Origin: DASUPK01 sp963843085
Lineage (GTDB): Bacteria; Actinomycetota; Thermoleophilia; Solirubrobacterales; 70-9
Direction of reading: 5' to 3'
Length of the DNA stretch: 64,000 nucleotides
NCBI GenBank assembly: GCA_963843085.1
Contig: CAWJJG010000011.1
Location: 434,001-498,000, forward strand
Shown: piece after piece, positions 44,837 through 53,442 of the stretch
Numbering within the stretch: the first letter of the stretch is position 1
Layout of the letters: every line of letters starts with the position of its first letter
Notes under the pieces: model-generated
Told to the model about the DNA's origin: nothing
Databases searched by the model: none
Seen by the model: only the letters and a program-made list of their open reading frames with translations
Made by a program: the position numbers and the translations under genes

Positions 44837-45907
44837 ATGGGCCTGACCGCGCTCGAACTCGAGCCCGAAGTCAAGGTCCGCGGCGGGATGGGCGACCTCG
44901 CCCGTCGGCTACGGGAGCAGGAGTGCTCGATCGCCTACTTCGGCGCGAGCGTGACAGTCCAGAAGGACGGCTACCGACCCAGGCTCCACGAGTTGATTCG
45001 CCACCGGTTTGGCCCGGAGCATTCCTCCATCCTCGCGGCGGTGGGCGCGACTGGCGTTCTCCCGGGCGTGTTCCTCGCCGACAACCTCGTCGCGGCGCAC
45101 CGCCCGGACCTCTGTCTGGTCGAGTACGCGACGCCCCTGCCCGGGCGTCGTGAGCTGGCCGAGGCCGAGCCCGCGCTCGATGGCGTCATCGCCAAGCTGC
45201 TTGCGGTGGGCTGTCAGCCGTGCCTGATTCATGTCTACCGGCGCGGGGTGAATCAGGGTTGCATGGTGGCCGCCTTCGAGAGAGTCGCCCAGCGGCACCG
45301 GATCCCGTCTATCGACCTCGTAACCCCGCTGCGCATCGCCGTGACGGAGAGCCGCCTCGACAAGCACCGGATATTCAAGGACGGGATGCACACGACGCCG
45401 GAGGGCTCGCAACTCGTCGCCGAGATGGCCGACCGCGCCTTGGCCGAGATCGCCGACGCCGGAGGACCCGGAGCCGCTCTGGGGGGGTCTTCCCCGTCGC
45501 CGAACTACCGAGGGGCCCGTGAGGTCGCGGCGAACGTCGCGGAGGTGCATGGCGATGCCCGGATGGACACCTTCCGGCTGCAGCGGCCGTACGTGCGCGT
45601 CGCGGACGGCTCGGCGGTTCGCCGGCGCTTCGACGAGACGCTGCATGGACTGGCGCTGGTCATCGGGCCAGAGTCCGGGGAGGTCGAGATCGCGGCCGCC
45701 GGCGATGCCCAGCGGAAGATGGCGTTCGACGAGGCCGGGTACTACGAGCGGCTCGGGACGATGATGCTGAAGCGCCCCGTGCCTCCGGGCGTCGAGGTGA
45801 CGATCCGGCCGACGGAGACGGTGCCCGACTACTCGATCAGCCGGCGGCCCATCAAGCTGCCACCCGAGCGCAGCCTGAAGCTGTTCAGCTACCTGGTGTG
45901 CCCATGA
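44837..45907 (+). CDS. SGNH/GDSL-like hydrolase with C-terminal beta domain
   Basis: 356 residues. YFGASVT places the nucleophile serine at about 38 (GAS in place of GDS), and KDGMHTTPEG supplies the D182-x2-H185 pair. The usual block II glycine fits AVGATG, but GxND of block III is not clear. Residues from about 215 form a second, beta-rich domain. In glycan loci such proteins remove or transfer O-acyl groups. The altered motif makes the precise chemistry uncertain. Confidence 0.72.
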   Translation: MGLTALELEPEVKVRGGMGDLARRLREQECSIAYFGASVTVQKDGYRPRLHELIRHRFGPEHSSILAAVGATGVLPGVFLADNLVAAHRPDLCLVEYATPLPGRRELAEAEPALDGVIAKLLAVGCQPCLIHVYRRGVNQGCMVAAFERVAQRHRIPSIDLVTPLRIAVTESRLDKHRIFKDGMHTTPEGSQLVAEMADRALAEIADAGGPGAALGGSSPSPNYRGAREVAANVAEVHGDARMDTFRLQRPYVRVADGSAVRRRFDETLHGLALVIGPESGEVEIAAAGDAQRKMAFDEAGYYERLGTMMLKRPVPPGVEVTIRPTETVPDYSISRRPIKLPPERSLKLFSYLVCP

Positions 45908-46605
45908 GAGAGCCGGCGGTCAGCGTGGTGATCCCCGCGCGTGACGCCGAGCTCTATCTGGCCGAGGCCATCGAGTCGATCCTGGGTCAAACCCTCCCCC
46001 CGGCCCAGGTGATCGTCGTGGACGATGGCTCGCGAGACGGGACGGCTGAGATCGCCGAAGGATTCGGTCCGGCGGTGACCGTCCTTCGGCGGAAGCGGAA
46101 CGGGGTCGGAGCCGCCTTGAACTCGGGGCTGTCCGTCGCGAAGGGCGAGGAAATCGCCTTTCTCGACGCCGACGACATCTGGACACCCCGCAAGATCGAG
46201 CGTCAGCGCGCAACCCTCGACGCCGAACCGGAGATCGACATGGTCTTCGGGCGGGTCGAGCAGTTCATCAGCCCGGATCTGAGCCCGAAGGAGAAAGCCG
46301 AGCTTCGCCCACCCGTGGGCAGCCTCCCCGGGAAGGTGAAGGGGACGATGCTGATCCGGCGCCCGGCGCTCGAGCGGGTTGGAGCGTTCGACACCTCCTG
46401 GAAGCTCGCCGACTTCGTCGATTGGTACACGCGCGCCCGCGGAGTGGGTCTGAGGGAGCGAATGCTGGGGGAGGTCCTTCTGCGGCGGCGGCTCCACAAG
46501 ACCAACAACGGCCGGATCAACCGGCTCGCTCGCGACGAATATGCGAGGGCGGTCGCGATGGCCAGGCGGCGCCGGCCCACCGGTGCCGACACCCCGGGGA
46601 CCTAG
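45904..46605 (+). CDS. Short family 2 glycosyltransferase
   Basis: 233 residues from ATG 45904, chosen over GTG 45898 because of the ATGA overlap. SVVIPARDAELYLAEAIES, VVDDGSRDGTAE, FLDADDIWTP (metal site, about 83-92), FVDWYTRARGVG and RRLHKTNNG. Closely similar in layout to the GT2 in cassette B (56985), with PARDA-x-LY-x-AEAIES and FLDADD-x-W shared. A paralog pair linked to the two cassettes. Confidence 0.85.
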   Translation: MREPAVSVVIPARDAELYLAEAIESILGQTLPPAQVIVVDDGSRDGTAEIAEGFGPAVTVLRRKRNGVGAALNSGLSVAKGEEIAFLDADDIWTPRKIERQRATLDAEPEIDMVFGRVEQFISPDLSPKEKAELRPPVGSLPGKVKGTMLIRRPALERVGAFDTSWKLADFVDWYTRARGVGLRERMLGEVLLRRRLHKTNNGRINRLARDEYARAVAMARRRRPTGADTPGT

Positions 46606-46644
46606 GGGGTAGCCGCATCTGGGTCCTCGGTCTTTCCTGGAATC

Positions 46645-47634
46645 ATGCGCAACGTGAGTCACACCTTGGAACCCGCTTGGCGCGTCATGGACCGGATTCG
46701 CCGACGCGCAGACGTGCCGATCGTCCTGTGTATCGACGTTGAACCGGACCCTCGCGTCTATGACCCCTCCGAACCACCGCCATGGCTCGGGTTCGAGTCG
46801 CTCCTCCGGGAGATGCCGGCTCTCCGCGACCGCCTCGAGTCCGCCAGCGGGCGACGGGCGAAGTTCTGCTGGTTCATTCGCATGGACCCACAGATCGAGG
46901 ACACGTGGGGCTCGGCCTCCTGGGTGGCCGACGTCTATGGCGAAGCGCTCGGCAAGTTGGCTCAGAGCGGAGACGAGATCGGCCTGCACTCACACACATG
47001 GCGTTTGGATCAGCGGGCCGGCGAATGGGTCGCGGACTATCGCGATGCCGCCTGGGGAAAGCACTGCCTGGAGACGGGACTCGATGCCTTCGAGGATGTG
47101 TTCGGTCACTCCTGTCAGGCGCACCGAGCCGGGGACCATTTCCTCACCGCCCCGATGCTCTCGGTCCTTTCCGACCGGCGGGTTCGCGTCGATCTGAGTC
47201 TCGAGACGGGCGTGGAGGAGATGGACGGTCTCGGCGGCCCTGATGAGCGCACCGACGGGACGATTCCGGACTATCGCGGGGTCCCGGCTGACCCCTTTCG
47301 AGCTACGCCGGCGAGCTTCCCGTCTCCTGATTCCAACGGGAAAGGGCCCCTGCTGGTGCCATTGCTGAGCGCTCGTGCCCGGCGCCCGCCCTTCCGCAGG
47401 GTGCCGCTCACGCCGATTCACGGCCCCGGCGTCTTCGCATCCCGCCTGACCTTGGAGATGCTTCGCAACCCTGCCGTGATTGCAATCGCAATACGGACCG
47501 ACTCGGTCATCCGCCACCACTGGGATTACATACAGGAGAACCTGCTCCATCTCGCCCAGCGGCGAGGCATCGCCTTCGAGACCGCTAGCGCCGTGGCGGA
47601 TCGCTTCGAGCACGAAGCGGCTCTGCCGGCCTGA
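46645..47634 (+). CDS. Polysaccharide deacetylase-like protein
   Basis: 329 residues. VLCIDVEPD holds the metal-binding Asp at about 31 (and 35), and GDEIGLHSHTW the histidines at about 115 and 117, close to the NodB motifs; HRAGDHFLT is a plausible later motif. The spacing is compact and the usual H-x3-H is altered to H-x-H, so activity is uncertain. No signal peptide: the N-terminus is charged, so it may act inside the cell on a precursor. It ends the cassette A run and converges with the ABC exporter gene. Confidence 0.62.
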   Translation: MRNVSHTLEPAWRVMDRIRRRADVPIVLCIDVEPDPRVYDPSEPPPWLGFESLLREMPALRDRLESASGRRAKFCWFIRMDPQIEDTWGSASWVADVYGEALGKLAQSGDEIGLHSHTWRLDQRAGEWVADYRDAAWGKHCLETGLDAFEDVFGHSCQAHRAGDHFLTAPMLSVLSDRRVRVDLSLETGVEEMDGLGGPDERTDGTIPDYRGVPADPFRATPASFPSPDSNGKGPLLVPLLSARARRPPFRRVPLTPIHGPGVFASRLTLEMLRNPAVIAIAIRTDSVIRHHWDYIQENLLHLAQRRGIAFETASAVADRFEHEAALPA

Positions 47635-47677
47635 CCTTCGTATTTCATCCGCCTCGGCGGCGACCCATGGGATCGGC

Positions 47678-49405
47678 TCAGCTGTCCTCGCCCTGGCCGG
47701 GCATCATCAGGTCCGGTGCCGATTCCGAGTCGGTCAGCTCTCCGTCGCGGAGGTACAGAGTCCGCTCGGCGCTCGCCGCGACGGTTGGATCGTGCGTCAC
47801 CATCAGGATGCCGGGACCGTCGCCCGTCGTCAGCGAACCGATCAGATCGTCGACTCCGGCCGTGTCGAGATGCGTCGTCGGCTCGTCGAGCATGAGCAGC
47901 CGGGGTGCGCCGAGCATGGCGCGGGCCAGGGCGAGTCGCTGGCGCTGCCCGCCGGAGAGGAGGACGCCGTCGTCCCCGATGCGGGCCTCGTAACCGCCGG
48001 GTAGCTCCTCGATGAATCGATGAGCCCCGGCTCGCACCGCGGCCGCCCGCAGCTCGGCCGCGGTCGCGCCAGGCCGCCCGAAGGAGAGGTTCTCGGCGAC
48101 GCTCGTCGGAAAGAGCAGGGGGTCCTGGACGATGAACCCCATGCGCCTGCGCAGGTCGGCGATGTCGAGGTCCGCAAGCGGTACACCGTCGGCGAGGATG
48201 GTCCCCCGCTGAGGCAGGTAGAGGCCCGCGATCAGGCTGATGATTGTGCTCTTTCCCGCACCGTTCGGCCCGAGCAGAGCCACCACCTCGCCCGGCATGA
48301 TCTCCAGACTCACCTCGCGGAGCACCGGCTCCCCCGGCACGTATTCGAAGCCCACCTCATGGAGCTCGATGCGTCCCGCGAAGTCAATCGAGCGGGTGCC
48401 GCTGTAGGCGAGCCCGGGTTCCTCCTCGAGAATCCCCTCGAGTCGTGCAAGTGACTCGGTTCCCGAGATCACGGTCGGGGTCGCACCTCCGCCGATCAGA
48501 AGCTGGTTGCGCAGGAGCCCGAGGACCGCGTAGAAGGAGATCAGGTCTCCCATGCTCATGGTCCCGTGGGCGACCGCAATGCCGCCGACAACCAGCACGA
48601 CGACGCCGCCAGCCGCAGCGATGATCCCGTTCAGCTGGGTGTGAAGGGCCTGCGCCCACGACATTGCCATCCGGGCCTCGCCGAGCTCATCGATCTTGAT
48701 CGATTGCCGTTCCACCTCGGAACGCTCGGCCCCGTGCAGCTTGGTGAGCGTTATGGACCGCAGGGCGAGCTGAGTCTGAGTGCTGAAGGCGTCGAACGCG
48801 CGCTGCCAGCGGCGGGTTCGCGCACGAACCCGCCGGTTGAGCGTTCTCGTCAGCACCACCAGCACGGGGATGATCACGAGGAGCAGCGCGGCCAGCTGCG
48901 CCTGGATCACCACCAGCGTCGCGCTCAACGCAACCGAGATCACGACGACGGGCATGAGGATCGAGACGAGCGAGATCGTCATGAGGTCGAGGCGATCGGT
49001 GTCCTGCACGATGGTCGCGTGCAGCGTGCCCAGGTCGGATCGGTCGAAATACGCGCGCGGAAGGAAGAGCACCTTCCCGATCAGGCGGATCCGCAAGCCT
49101 GTGATCGCCAAATTCGTCGCCCGCAGTGCGACACGCTTCGTCCAGAGACCGAGGCCCATGCTCGCGGCGAACAGCGCCAGGATCGCCACCCCGATCACGA
49201 TCACGCCGGCCGTGTTGCCATCCGGGATCGAGACGTCGAAGGCGCGGCGCACGAGAAACGCAATCGGCACGAGAAGCAGCGACTGCAGGATCGAGATGCC
49301 GAGGCTGGCGAAAACGAGTCGCCTGGACCCCTCGAAGAGCCGAGCAAATGAGCCCCACGTCTTCCGCATCAGCGAATCGCCGCCGTGACCCTCTTCACTG
49401 TGCAA
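47678..49405 (-). CDS. ABC exporter, fused membrane and ATPase domains
   Basis: 575 residues from ATG 49405 (ATG 49369, MRKTWGSFAR, also plausible). Six membrane helices in the first 315 residues, then the ATPase: GPNGAGKST (about 377-385), signature LSGGQRQRL (about 480-488), Walker B LLMLDEPT. Half-transporter, so likely a homodimer. Similar exporters move peptides or lipid-linked molecules. It converges with the end of cassette A and could export its product, but drug or lipid export is equally possible. Confidence 0.88.
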   Translation of the reverse strand: MHSEEGHGGDSLMRKTWGSFARLFEGSRRLVFASLGISILQSLLLVPIAFLVRRAFDVSIPDGNTAGVIVIGVAILALFAASMGLGLWTKRVALRATNLAITGLRIRLIGKVLFLPRAYFDRSDLGTLHATIVQDTDRLDLMTISLVSILMPVVVISVALSATLVVIQAQLAALLLVIIPVLVVLTRTLNRRVRARTRRWQRAFDAFSTQTQLALRSITLTKLHGAERSEVERQSIKIDELGEARMAMSWAQALHTQLNGIIAAAGGVVVLVVGGIAVAHGTMSMGDLISFYAVLGLLRNQLLIGGGATPTVISGTESLARLEGILEEEPGLAYSGTRSIDFAGRIELHEVGFEYVPGEPVLREVSLEIMPGEVVALLGPNGAGKSTIISLIAGLYLPQRGTILADGVPLADLDIADLRRRMGFIVQDPLLFPTSVAENLSFGRPGATAAELRAAAVRAGAHRFIEELPGGYEARIGDDGVLLSGGQRQRLALARAMLGAPRLLMLDEPTTHLDTAGVDDLIGSLTTGDGPGILMVTHDPTVAASAERTLYLRDGELTDSESAPDLMMPGQGEDS

Positions 49406-49434
49406 AGGCTAGGGCCTTGGAGCCCTGCCGTCGC

Positions 49435-49878
49435 TCAGCCGCCGAATGTGCCGCCACCCAGCTCCGGTGGCATCGCCCTTGGGCCATCGGGGTACATCGC
49501 CTCGAGCTGGTCAGCCGTCATTTCCAGGGTGCTGGTGACGCCCTCCCGTGGCGCCCCGACGACCAGCCAGAGGGCGTCTGCGTCGGTGTCGTTGAAGAGC
49601 TGACGGACGTGCTCCGGCTCGACCAGAAGGGCGTCGTGCGGCCGCATCGTCAGCACCTCGTCGTCCACCCGCACCCGCCCCTCGCCCTCGAGCAGCACAT
49701 AGAGCTCGTGCTCCTTGAAGTGCCGGTGCCAGGTGCTCGCCTGGCCGGGACGAAGCCGCCAGAGGCGCGCGCCCAGCGTCTCGGCCTCGAGCTGCTTGGC
49801 GAGATCGGTGTTCTCGACCTTCATCTGGTTCGAGGGACGCCAGAAGGCGTCCCTCGAATTCACAACTCGATATGCCAA
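49435..49878 (-). CDS. Cupin-domain protein
   Basis: 147 residues if started at TTG 49878; GTG 49863 and ATG 49821 are alternatives. The upstream frame overlaps htpX and is rejected. Cupin core: HRHFKEHELYVLLEGEGRV (His residues and Glu of motif 1) and the motif 2 PHDALLVEPEHVRQLFND with its histidine. Small single-domain metal-binding cupins have many roles; here nothing points to a substrate. It follows htpX by ten bases on the minus strand. Confidence 0.75.
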   Translation of the reverse strand: MAYRVVNSRDAFWRPSNQMKVENTDLAKQLEAETLGARLWRLRPGQASTWHRHFKEHELYVLLEGEGRVRVDDEVLTMRPHDALLVEPEHVRQLFNDTDADALWLVVGAPREGVTSTLEMTADQLEAMYPDGPRAMPPELGGGTFGG

Positions 49879-49888
49879 CGGTCGATAC

Positions 49889-50749
49889 CTAGCCGATCGT
49901 GGGCCGCATCTGGCGCAGCCGCCGGACCCGCTCCTCGATCGGCGGATGGGTCGAGAAGAGCGAGGCCAGGCCCTTTCCGCTGAACGGCTTGACGATGTAC
50001 AGCGGCTCGCTCGCCTGGTTGACCTGCATCGGAATCGCCTGGGCGCCGGACTCGAGGCGCAGCAGGGCGGAAGCAAGCGACTCGGGGTTTCCACAGATCT
50101 CGGCGCCAGTCGCGTCGGCCGAGTACTCACGCTGACGGGAGATCGCCATCTGGATGATCGCCGCGGAGATCGGGGCGAGGATCCAGAGCAGTAGCGGGCC
50201 GATGATCCCGAGGGGCGAATCGCTGTCGCCGCCGACCCAGAGCACCATGTAGCCGATCCAGGTGATGGCGGACGCGATCGTCGCGACCACTGAGGTCAGG
50301 AGGATGTCGTGGTTGCGGACGTGCCCGAGCTCGTGCGCGAGCACCCCCCGCAGCTCATCCTCCGTGAGGAGCTTGCGAATCCCGGCAGTCACCGCGACCG
50401 CGGAGTGCTTCGGGTTGCGGCCCGTCGCAAAGGCGTTCGGCTGCTCCTGCGGGATCACGTAGAGCTTCGGCATGGGGAGACCGGCGCGGGTGGTCAGGTC
50501 CCGGACCATTTGGTAGAGCCGCGGATCCTCCTCCTCGGACACAGGCTGCGCCCTTGCGGCAGCTAGAGCGATCTTGTCGCTGAAGAACCAACTGCCCATG
50601 TTGATGATGACCGCGATGAACAGGAAGACGAGGGCCGTCGAGGGCCCGCCGATCAGGTACCCGGCGCCGACCAGGATGCCGCCGAGGACTGAGAGCAGGA
50701 GCACCGTCTTGAAGGCCGCTTGCCAATTGGAACGTCCGGTGGTTGTCAT
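49889..50749 (-). CDS. htpX: Zinc metalloprotease HtpX (membrane protein quality control)
   Basis: 286 residues from ATG 50749, with GGAGGAG about ten bases ahead; a 20-residue upstream extension is rejected. Two N-terminal membrane segments, then VLAHELGHVRNHD (about 138-150), the HExxH zinc site, two more membrane segments and REYSADATGAEI carrying the third ligand glutamate. C-terminal STHPPIEERVRRL is typical. HtpX degrades misfolded membrane proteins. Confidence 0.96.
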   Translation of the reverse strand: MTTTGRSNWQAAFKTVLLLSVLGGILVGAGYLIGGPSTALVFLFIAVIINMGSWFFSDKIALAAARAQPVSEEEDPRLYQMVRDLTTRAGLPMPKLYVIPQEQPNAFATGRNPKHSAVAVTAGIRKLLTEDELRGVLAHELGHVRNHDILLTSVVATIASAITWIGYMVLWVGGDSDSPLGIIGPLLLWILAPISAAIIQMAISRQREYSADATGAEICGNPESLASALLRLESGAQAIPMQVNQASEPLYIVKPFSGKGLASLFSTHPPIEERVRRLRQMRPTIG

Positions 50750-50794
50750 CTGGGTGCGTCTCCTCCGTGCTTGGAAGGTCGAAGTCTTCGCAGG

Positions 50795-50800
50795 AGTATA
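50795..50800 (-). promoter_or_regulatory. Candidate -10 element for htpX
   Basis: Minus-strand TATACT about 46 bases upstream of the htpX ATG. The -35 region is not convincing. Confidence 0.4.
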
Positions 50801-50872
50801 GGGAGGCACTTCAACGGGCGATGAACGCTGATCACGGATTCAGACCGTCACGATTTGGTACTTTCACGGGGC

Positions 50873-51337
50873 GTGACAACCACCAAGCGCCGCAAGGAAC
50901 GCCAGGAATGGAGCCCGGACCTCGGGGTGCTCGCCAGCCAGCTCACCTTCTCGCTTCAGAAGGAGCTCTTCTCGAGGCTGGCCGCCGCGGGATATGACGA
51001 CCTGAGCGCCCGGCACGGGGCGGTGCTCGCCTACCTCGACGAGGACGGCATCCGCGCCACGGAGCTCGCCCGCCTCTCCGGCCTCCACAAGCAGGTCGTG
51101 GGCCGCCTGATCGATGAGCTCGAGGAGTTGGGCTACGTGGGACGGCGTCCGGACCCAACCGATCGGCGAGCGAAGCTGATCGTGCCGACCGAGCGCGGGC
51201 TCGAGCAGCTCATCGTCGGCGACGAGATCGTGGCCGAGATCGAGGCCCGCCACTCGGGCGAGATCGGAGCACGCGACTACGCGCGGTTCCGCGACATCCT
51301 GCGTGGAGTCGTCGCCCGGGCGAGGGAGCCGTCTTGA
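50873..51337 (+). CDS. MarR-family transcriptional regulator
   Basis: 154 residues from GTG 50873 (a TTG at 50855 is in frame but less likely). Winged helix: ARHGAVLAYLDEDGIRATELARLSGLHKQVVGRLIDELEELGYV (in parts: recognition helix KQVVGRLIDEL, wing RPDPTDRRAKLI). Likely dimeric repressor. It overlaps the SDR gene by four bases (TTGA), so it may control that operon or the divergent htpX. Ligand unknown. Confidence 0.9.
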   Translation: MTTTKRRKERQEWSPDLGVLASQLTFSLQKELFSRLAAAGYDDLSARHGAVLAYLDEDGIRATELARLSGLHKQVVGRLIDELEELGYVGRRPDPTDRRAKLIVPTERGLEQLIVGDEIVAEIEARHSGEIGARDYARFRDILRGVVARAREPS

Positions 51338-52137
51338 GCAAGGGCACCGTGCTGATCAGCGGAGCCGCCGGCGGGATCGGCACCGCCACCGTCGATCGGT
51401 TCCTCGCGAGCGGCTACGGCGTGGTGGGCGTTGACATCTCATCCGCCGTGGAGACCCTCCGCAGGGGCGACTACCGCGGCAAGGTGGCCGACGTGACCGA
51501 CCCGGAGCGGCTGGTTGCTGCGGTGGAGGAGCTGCTCGACGGGAGGGAGCTTCGACACGTCGTCGGGCTGGCCGGACGTGTCCTCGAGGACGAGCCCGAA
51601 TCGATCGAGCCGGACGCCGCGGTCGCGGTTGATGGCTTCTCCCGGTCGTTATCGCTGAACCTCACCGGCCAGTTCGCGCTGATCCAGGCCGCCCTGCCGA
51701 AGCTGAGCGAAATGACGGGCGACCGCAGCATCGTCCTCTGCTCGTCAGTGAACGCGCTGCGTGGGTACGGCGCCCCCGCCTACAGCGCTGCCAAGGCGGG
51801 GCTGATCGGGATGGCGCACGTCCTTGCGGGTCCGCTGGGCAGGCGTGGGATCCGCGTCAACGTGGTGGCGCCCGGAGCCACCCGAACGCCACTCGTGGAG
51901 GAGGAGATGCGGGCGGCGAGGGACCACACGAGACTGGACCGTGCGGCAAGCCACATACCGCTTGGGCGTGTGGCGGAGCCGGATGACATTGCTGCGGTGA
52001 TCGAGTCGCTCGCCGACCGGATGACCTACGTGAACGACGAGGTGATCAGAATCGACGGCGGCCAGCTCCTCGTGCCCTCCGCCGGCCCGCCGCAATCCCG
52101 TCTGAGACGCTGGTTGCATAACCGACCATTCCGCTAG
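51334..52137 (+). CDS. Short-chain dehydrogenase/reductase
   Basis: 267 residues from TTG 51334. SGAAGGIGTATVDR (about 9-22) is the coenzyme glycine motif, YSAAKAG (about 150-156) the catalytic Y-x3-K and SSVNAL carries the serine. C-terminal NDEVIRIDGGQLL is typical of classical SDRs. NAD(P)-dependent oxidation or reduction; substrate unknown. Co-translated with the MarR gene. Confidence 0.9.
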   Translation: MSKGTVLISGAAGGIGTATVDRFLASGYGVVGVDISSAVETLRRGDYRGKVADVTDPERLVAAVEELLDGRELRHVVGLAGRVLEDEPESIEPDAAVAVDGFSRSLSLNLTGQFALIQAALPKLSEMTGDRSIVLCSSVNALRGYGAPAYSAAKAGLIGMAHVLAGPLGRRGIRVNVVAPGATRTPLVEEEMRAARDHTRLDRAASHIPLGRVAEPDDIAAVIESLADRMTYVNDEVIRIDGGQLLVPSAGPPQSRLRRWLHNRPFR

Positions 52138-52140
52138 GAT
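52114..52140 (+). promoter_or_regulatory. Possible promoter for the suf unit
   Basis: TTGCAT (52114-52119), 15-base spacer, TAGGAT (52135-52140), placing transcription start almost at ATG 52150. Weak match; may also be an Rrf2 operator region. Lies at the end of the SDR gene. Confidence 0.25.
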
Positions 52141-52149
52141 TTAGCGGCG

Positions 52150-52629
52150 ATGTTGTTCTCCACCCGAGCCGAATACGGAGTCCGCCTGATGGTCGAGCTG
52201 GGCCGCCAGGAGGACGGCGCCCCGGTGGCGCTGAGCGCGGTCGCCGAATCCGAGCACCTCCCCCTCTCCTATCTCGAGCACCTGGTCGCCAAGCTGCGCA
52301 AGGCCGGGCTGGTCGAGAGCCAGCGCGGCGCCCACGGCGGCTATCGCCTCGGGCGGCCCGCGGATGAGATCGAGATGCTCGAGGTCGTTCAGGCGCTCGA
52401 GGGCGCGATCGCGCCGATGGAGTGCTTCCAGGCCGATCCGGAGGGCAAGGTCTCCTGTTCGCACGAGTCGGACGGGGACCGGGCATGCGCAACCAAGCTT
52501 CTCTGGACGCGGGTGCAGGGCGGCGTGACCAAGGCCCTGCTGGGCACGACGCTCGCCGAGCTGGTCGACTTCTCCGACCACCACGCGCCCGAGTCCAGCC
52601 CCAAGGCCGCCGCGCACGTCGCGGCGTAG
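52150..52629 (+). CDS. Rrf2-family regulator of Fe-S assembly (IscR/SufR-like)
   Basis: 159 residues. N-terminal winged helix (MLFSTRAEYGVRLMVELG) and wing GGYRLGRPADEI. Cysteines at about 92, 103 and 113 can hold a [2Fe-2S] cluster, as in IscR-type sensors. It precedes sufC by 32 bases, so it likely represses the suf genes when clusters are sufficient. Confidence 0.92.
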   Translation: MLFSTRAEYGVRLMVELGRQEDGAPVALSAVAESEHLPLSYLEHLVAKLRKAGLVESQRGAHGGYRLGRPADEIEMLEVVQALEGAIAPMECFQADPEGKVSCSHESDGDRACATKLLWTRVQGGVTKALLGTTLAELVDFSDHHAPESSPKAAAHVAA

Positions 52630-52650
52630 CGACAACTCACAACCAGAACC

Positions 52651-52655
52651 AGGAG
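52651..52655 (+). promoter_or_regulatory. Ribosome binding site of sufC
   Basis: AGGAG six bases before TTG 52662; fixes the sufC start at a codon that encodes the expected N-terminus (MAELEIRNLH). Confidence 0.6.
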
Positions 52656-52661
52656 CACCAA

Positions 52662-53434
52662 TTGGCAGAGCTCGAGATCCGCAACCTGCACGTGACCGCC
52701 GAGGGCAAGCAGATCCTCAAGGGCGTCAGCCTCGACGTCGACAGCGCCAGCATCCACGCGCTGATGGGCCCGAACGGCTCAGGCAAGTCCACCCTCGCCA
52801 ACGCGATCATGGGCCATCCGAGCCTCGAGGTGACCGAGGGCACGATCACCTTCAAGGGCGAGGACATCACCGAGGCCGCTCCCGACGAGCGCTCCCGCAT
52901 GGGCCTGTTCATGGCCTTCCAGTACCCCGTCGCGATCTCCGGGCGTGACGGTCGCCAAGTACCTGCGGATGATCGTCAACTCCCACCGCGAGGCGAAGGG
53001 CGAGGAGCAGGTGAAGCTGAAGGACTTCCGCAAGGAGGCCGAGGAGGCGATGGCGCTCACCAACATCCCCAAGGACTTCTCCTCGCGCTACCTCAACGAG
53101 GGCTTCTCCGGCGGCGAGAAGAAGCGCATGGAGATCCTCCAGCTGGCGATGCTGCAGCCCGCGATGGCCGTGCTCGACGAGACGGACTCAGGCCTCGACA
53201 TCGACGCCCTGCAGCGTCGTTGCCAAGGGCGTCAACAAGTTCGCCGGCCCAGGCATGGGCGTCCTGATCATCACCCACTACCAGCGCATCCTCCACCTGA
53301 TCAAGCCGGATGCCGTACACGTCCTCTACGACGGCCGCATCGTCAAGGAGGGCGGCCCAGAGCTGGTCGTACAGCTCGAGGAGAAGGGCTACGGCTGGAT
53401 CAAGGACGAGGTGGAGGCCGGCGCGGCCGCTTAG
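52662..53434 (+). pseudogene. sufC: Fe-S assembly ATPase SufC, interrupted by two one-base insertions
   Basis: Reading begins at TTG 52662 with Walker A GPNGSGKST and FMAFQYPVAISG, then the frame breaks: one extra G in the GGG at 52941-52943. The second frame gives TVAKYLRMIVN, SGGEKKRMEI and LDETDSGLDIDAL, then breaks again at an extra base near 53212. The third frame gives VVAKGVNKFAG, VLIITHYQRIL and ends at TAG 53432. The total is 773 bases; removing two gives 257 codons, a normal SufC of 256 residues. All motifs (Walker A, signature, Walker B, H-loop) survive. Two insertions in an otherwise intact essential-type gene look more like read errors than decay, but real mutation is possible. 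Confidence 0.85.
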
Positions 53435-53442
53435 TTCCGACG

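Noticed and set aside
52945..53442. SufC-SufS fused protein (585 codons)
   Set aside because: An artefact of the sufC frameshifts; the tail between 53213 and 53442 reads as shadow and SufS starts at 53443.
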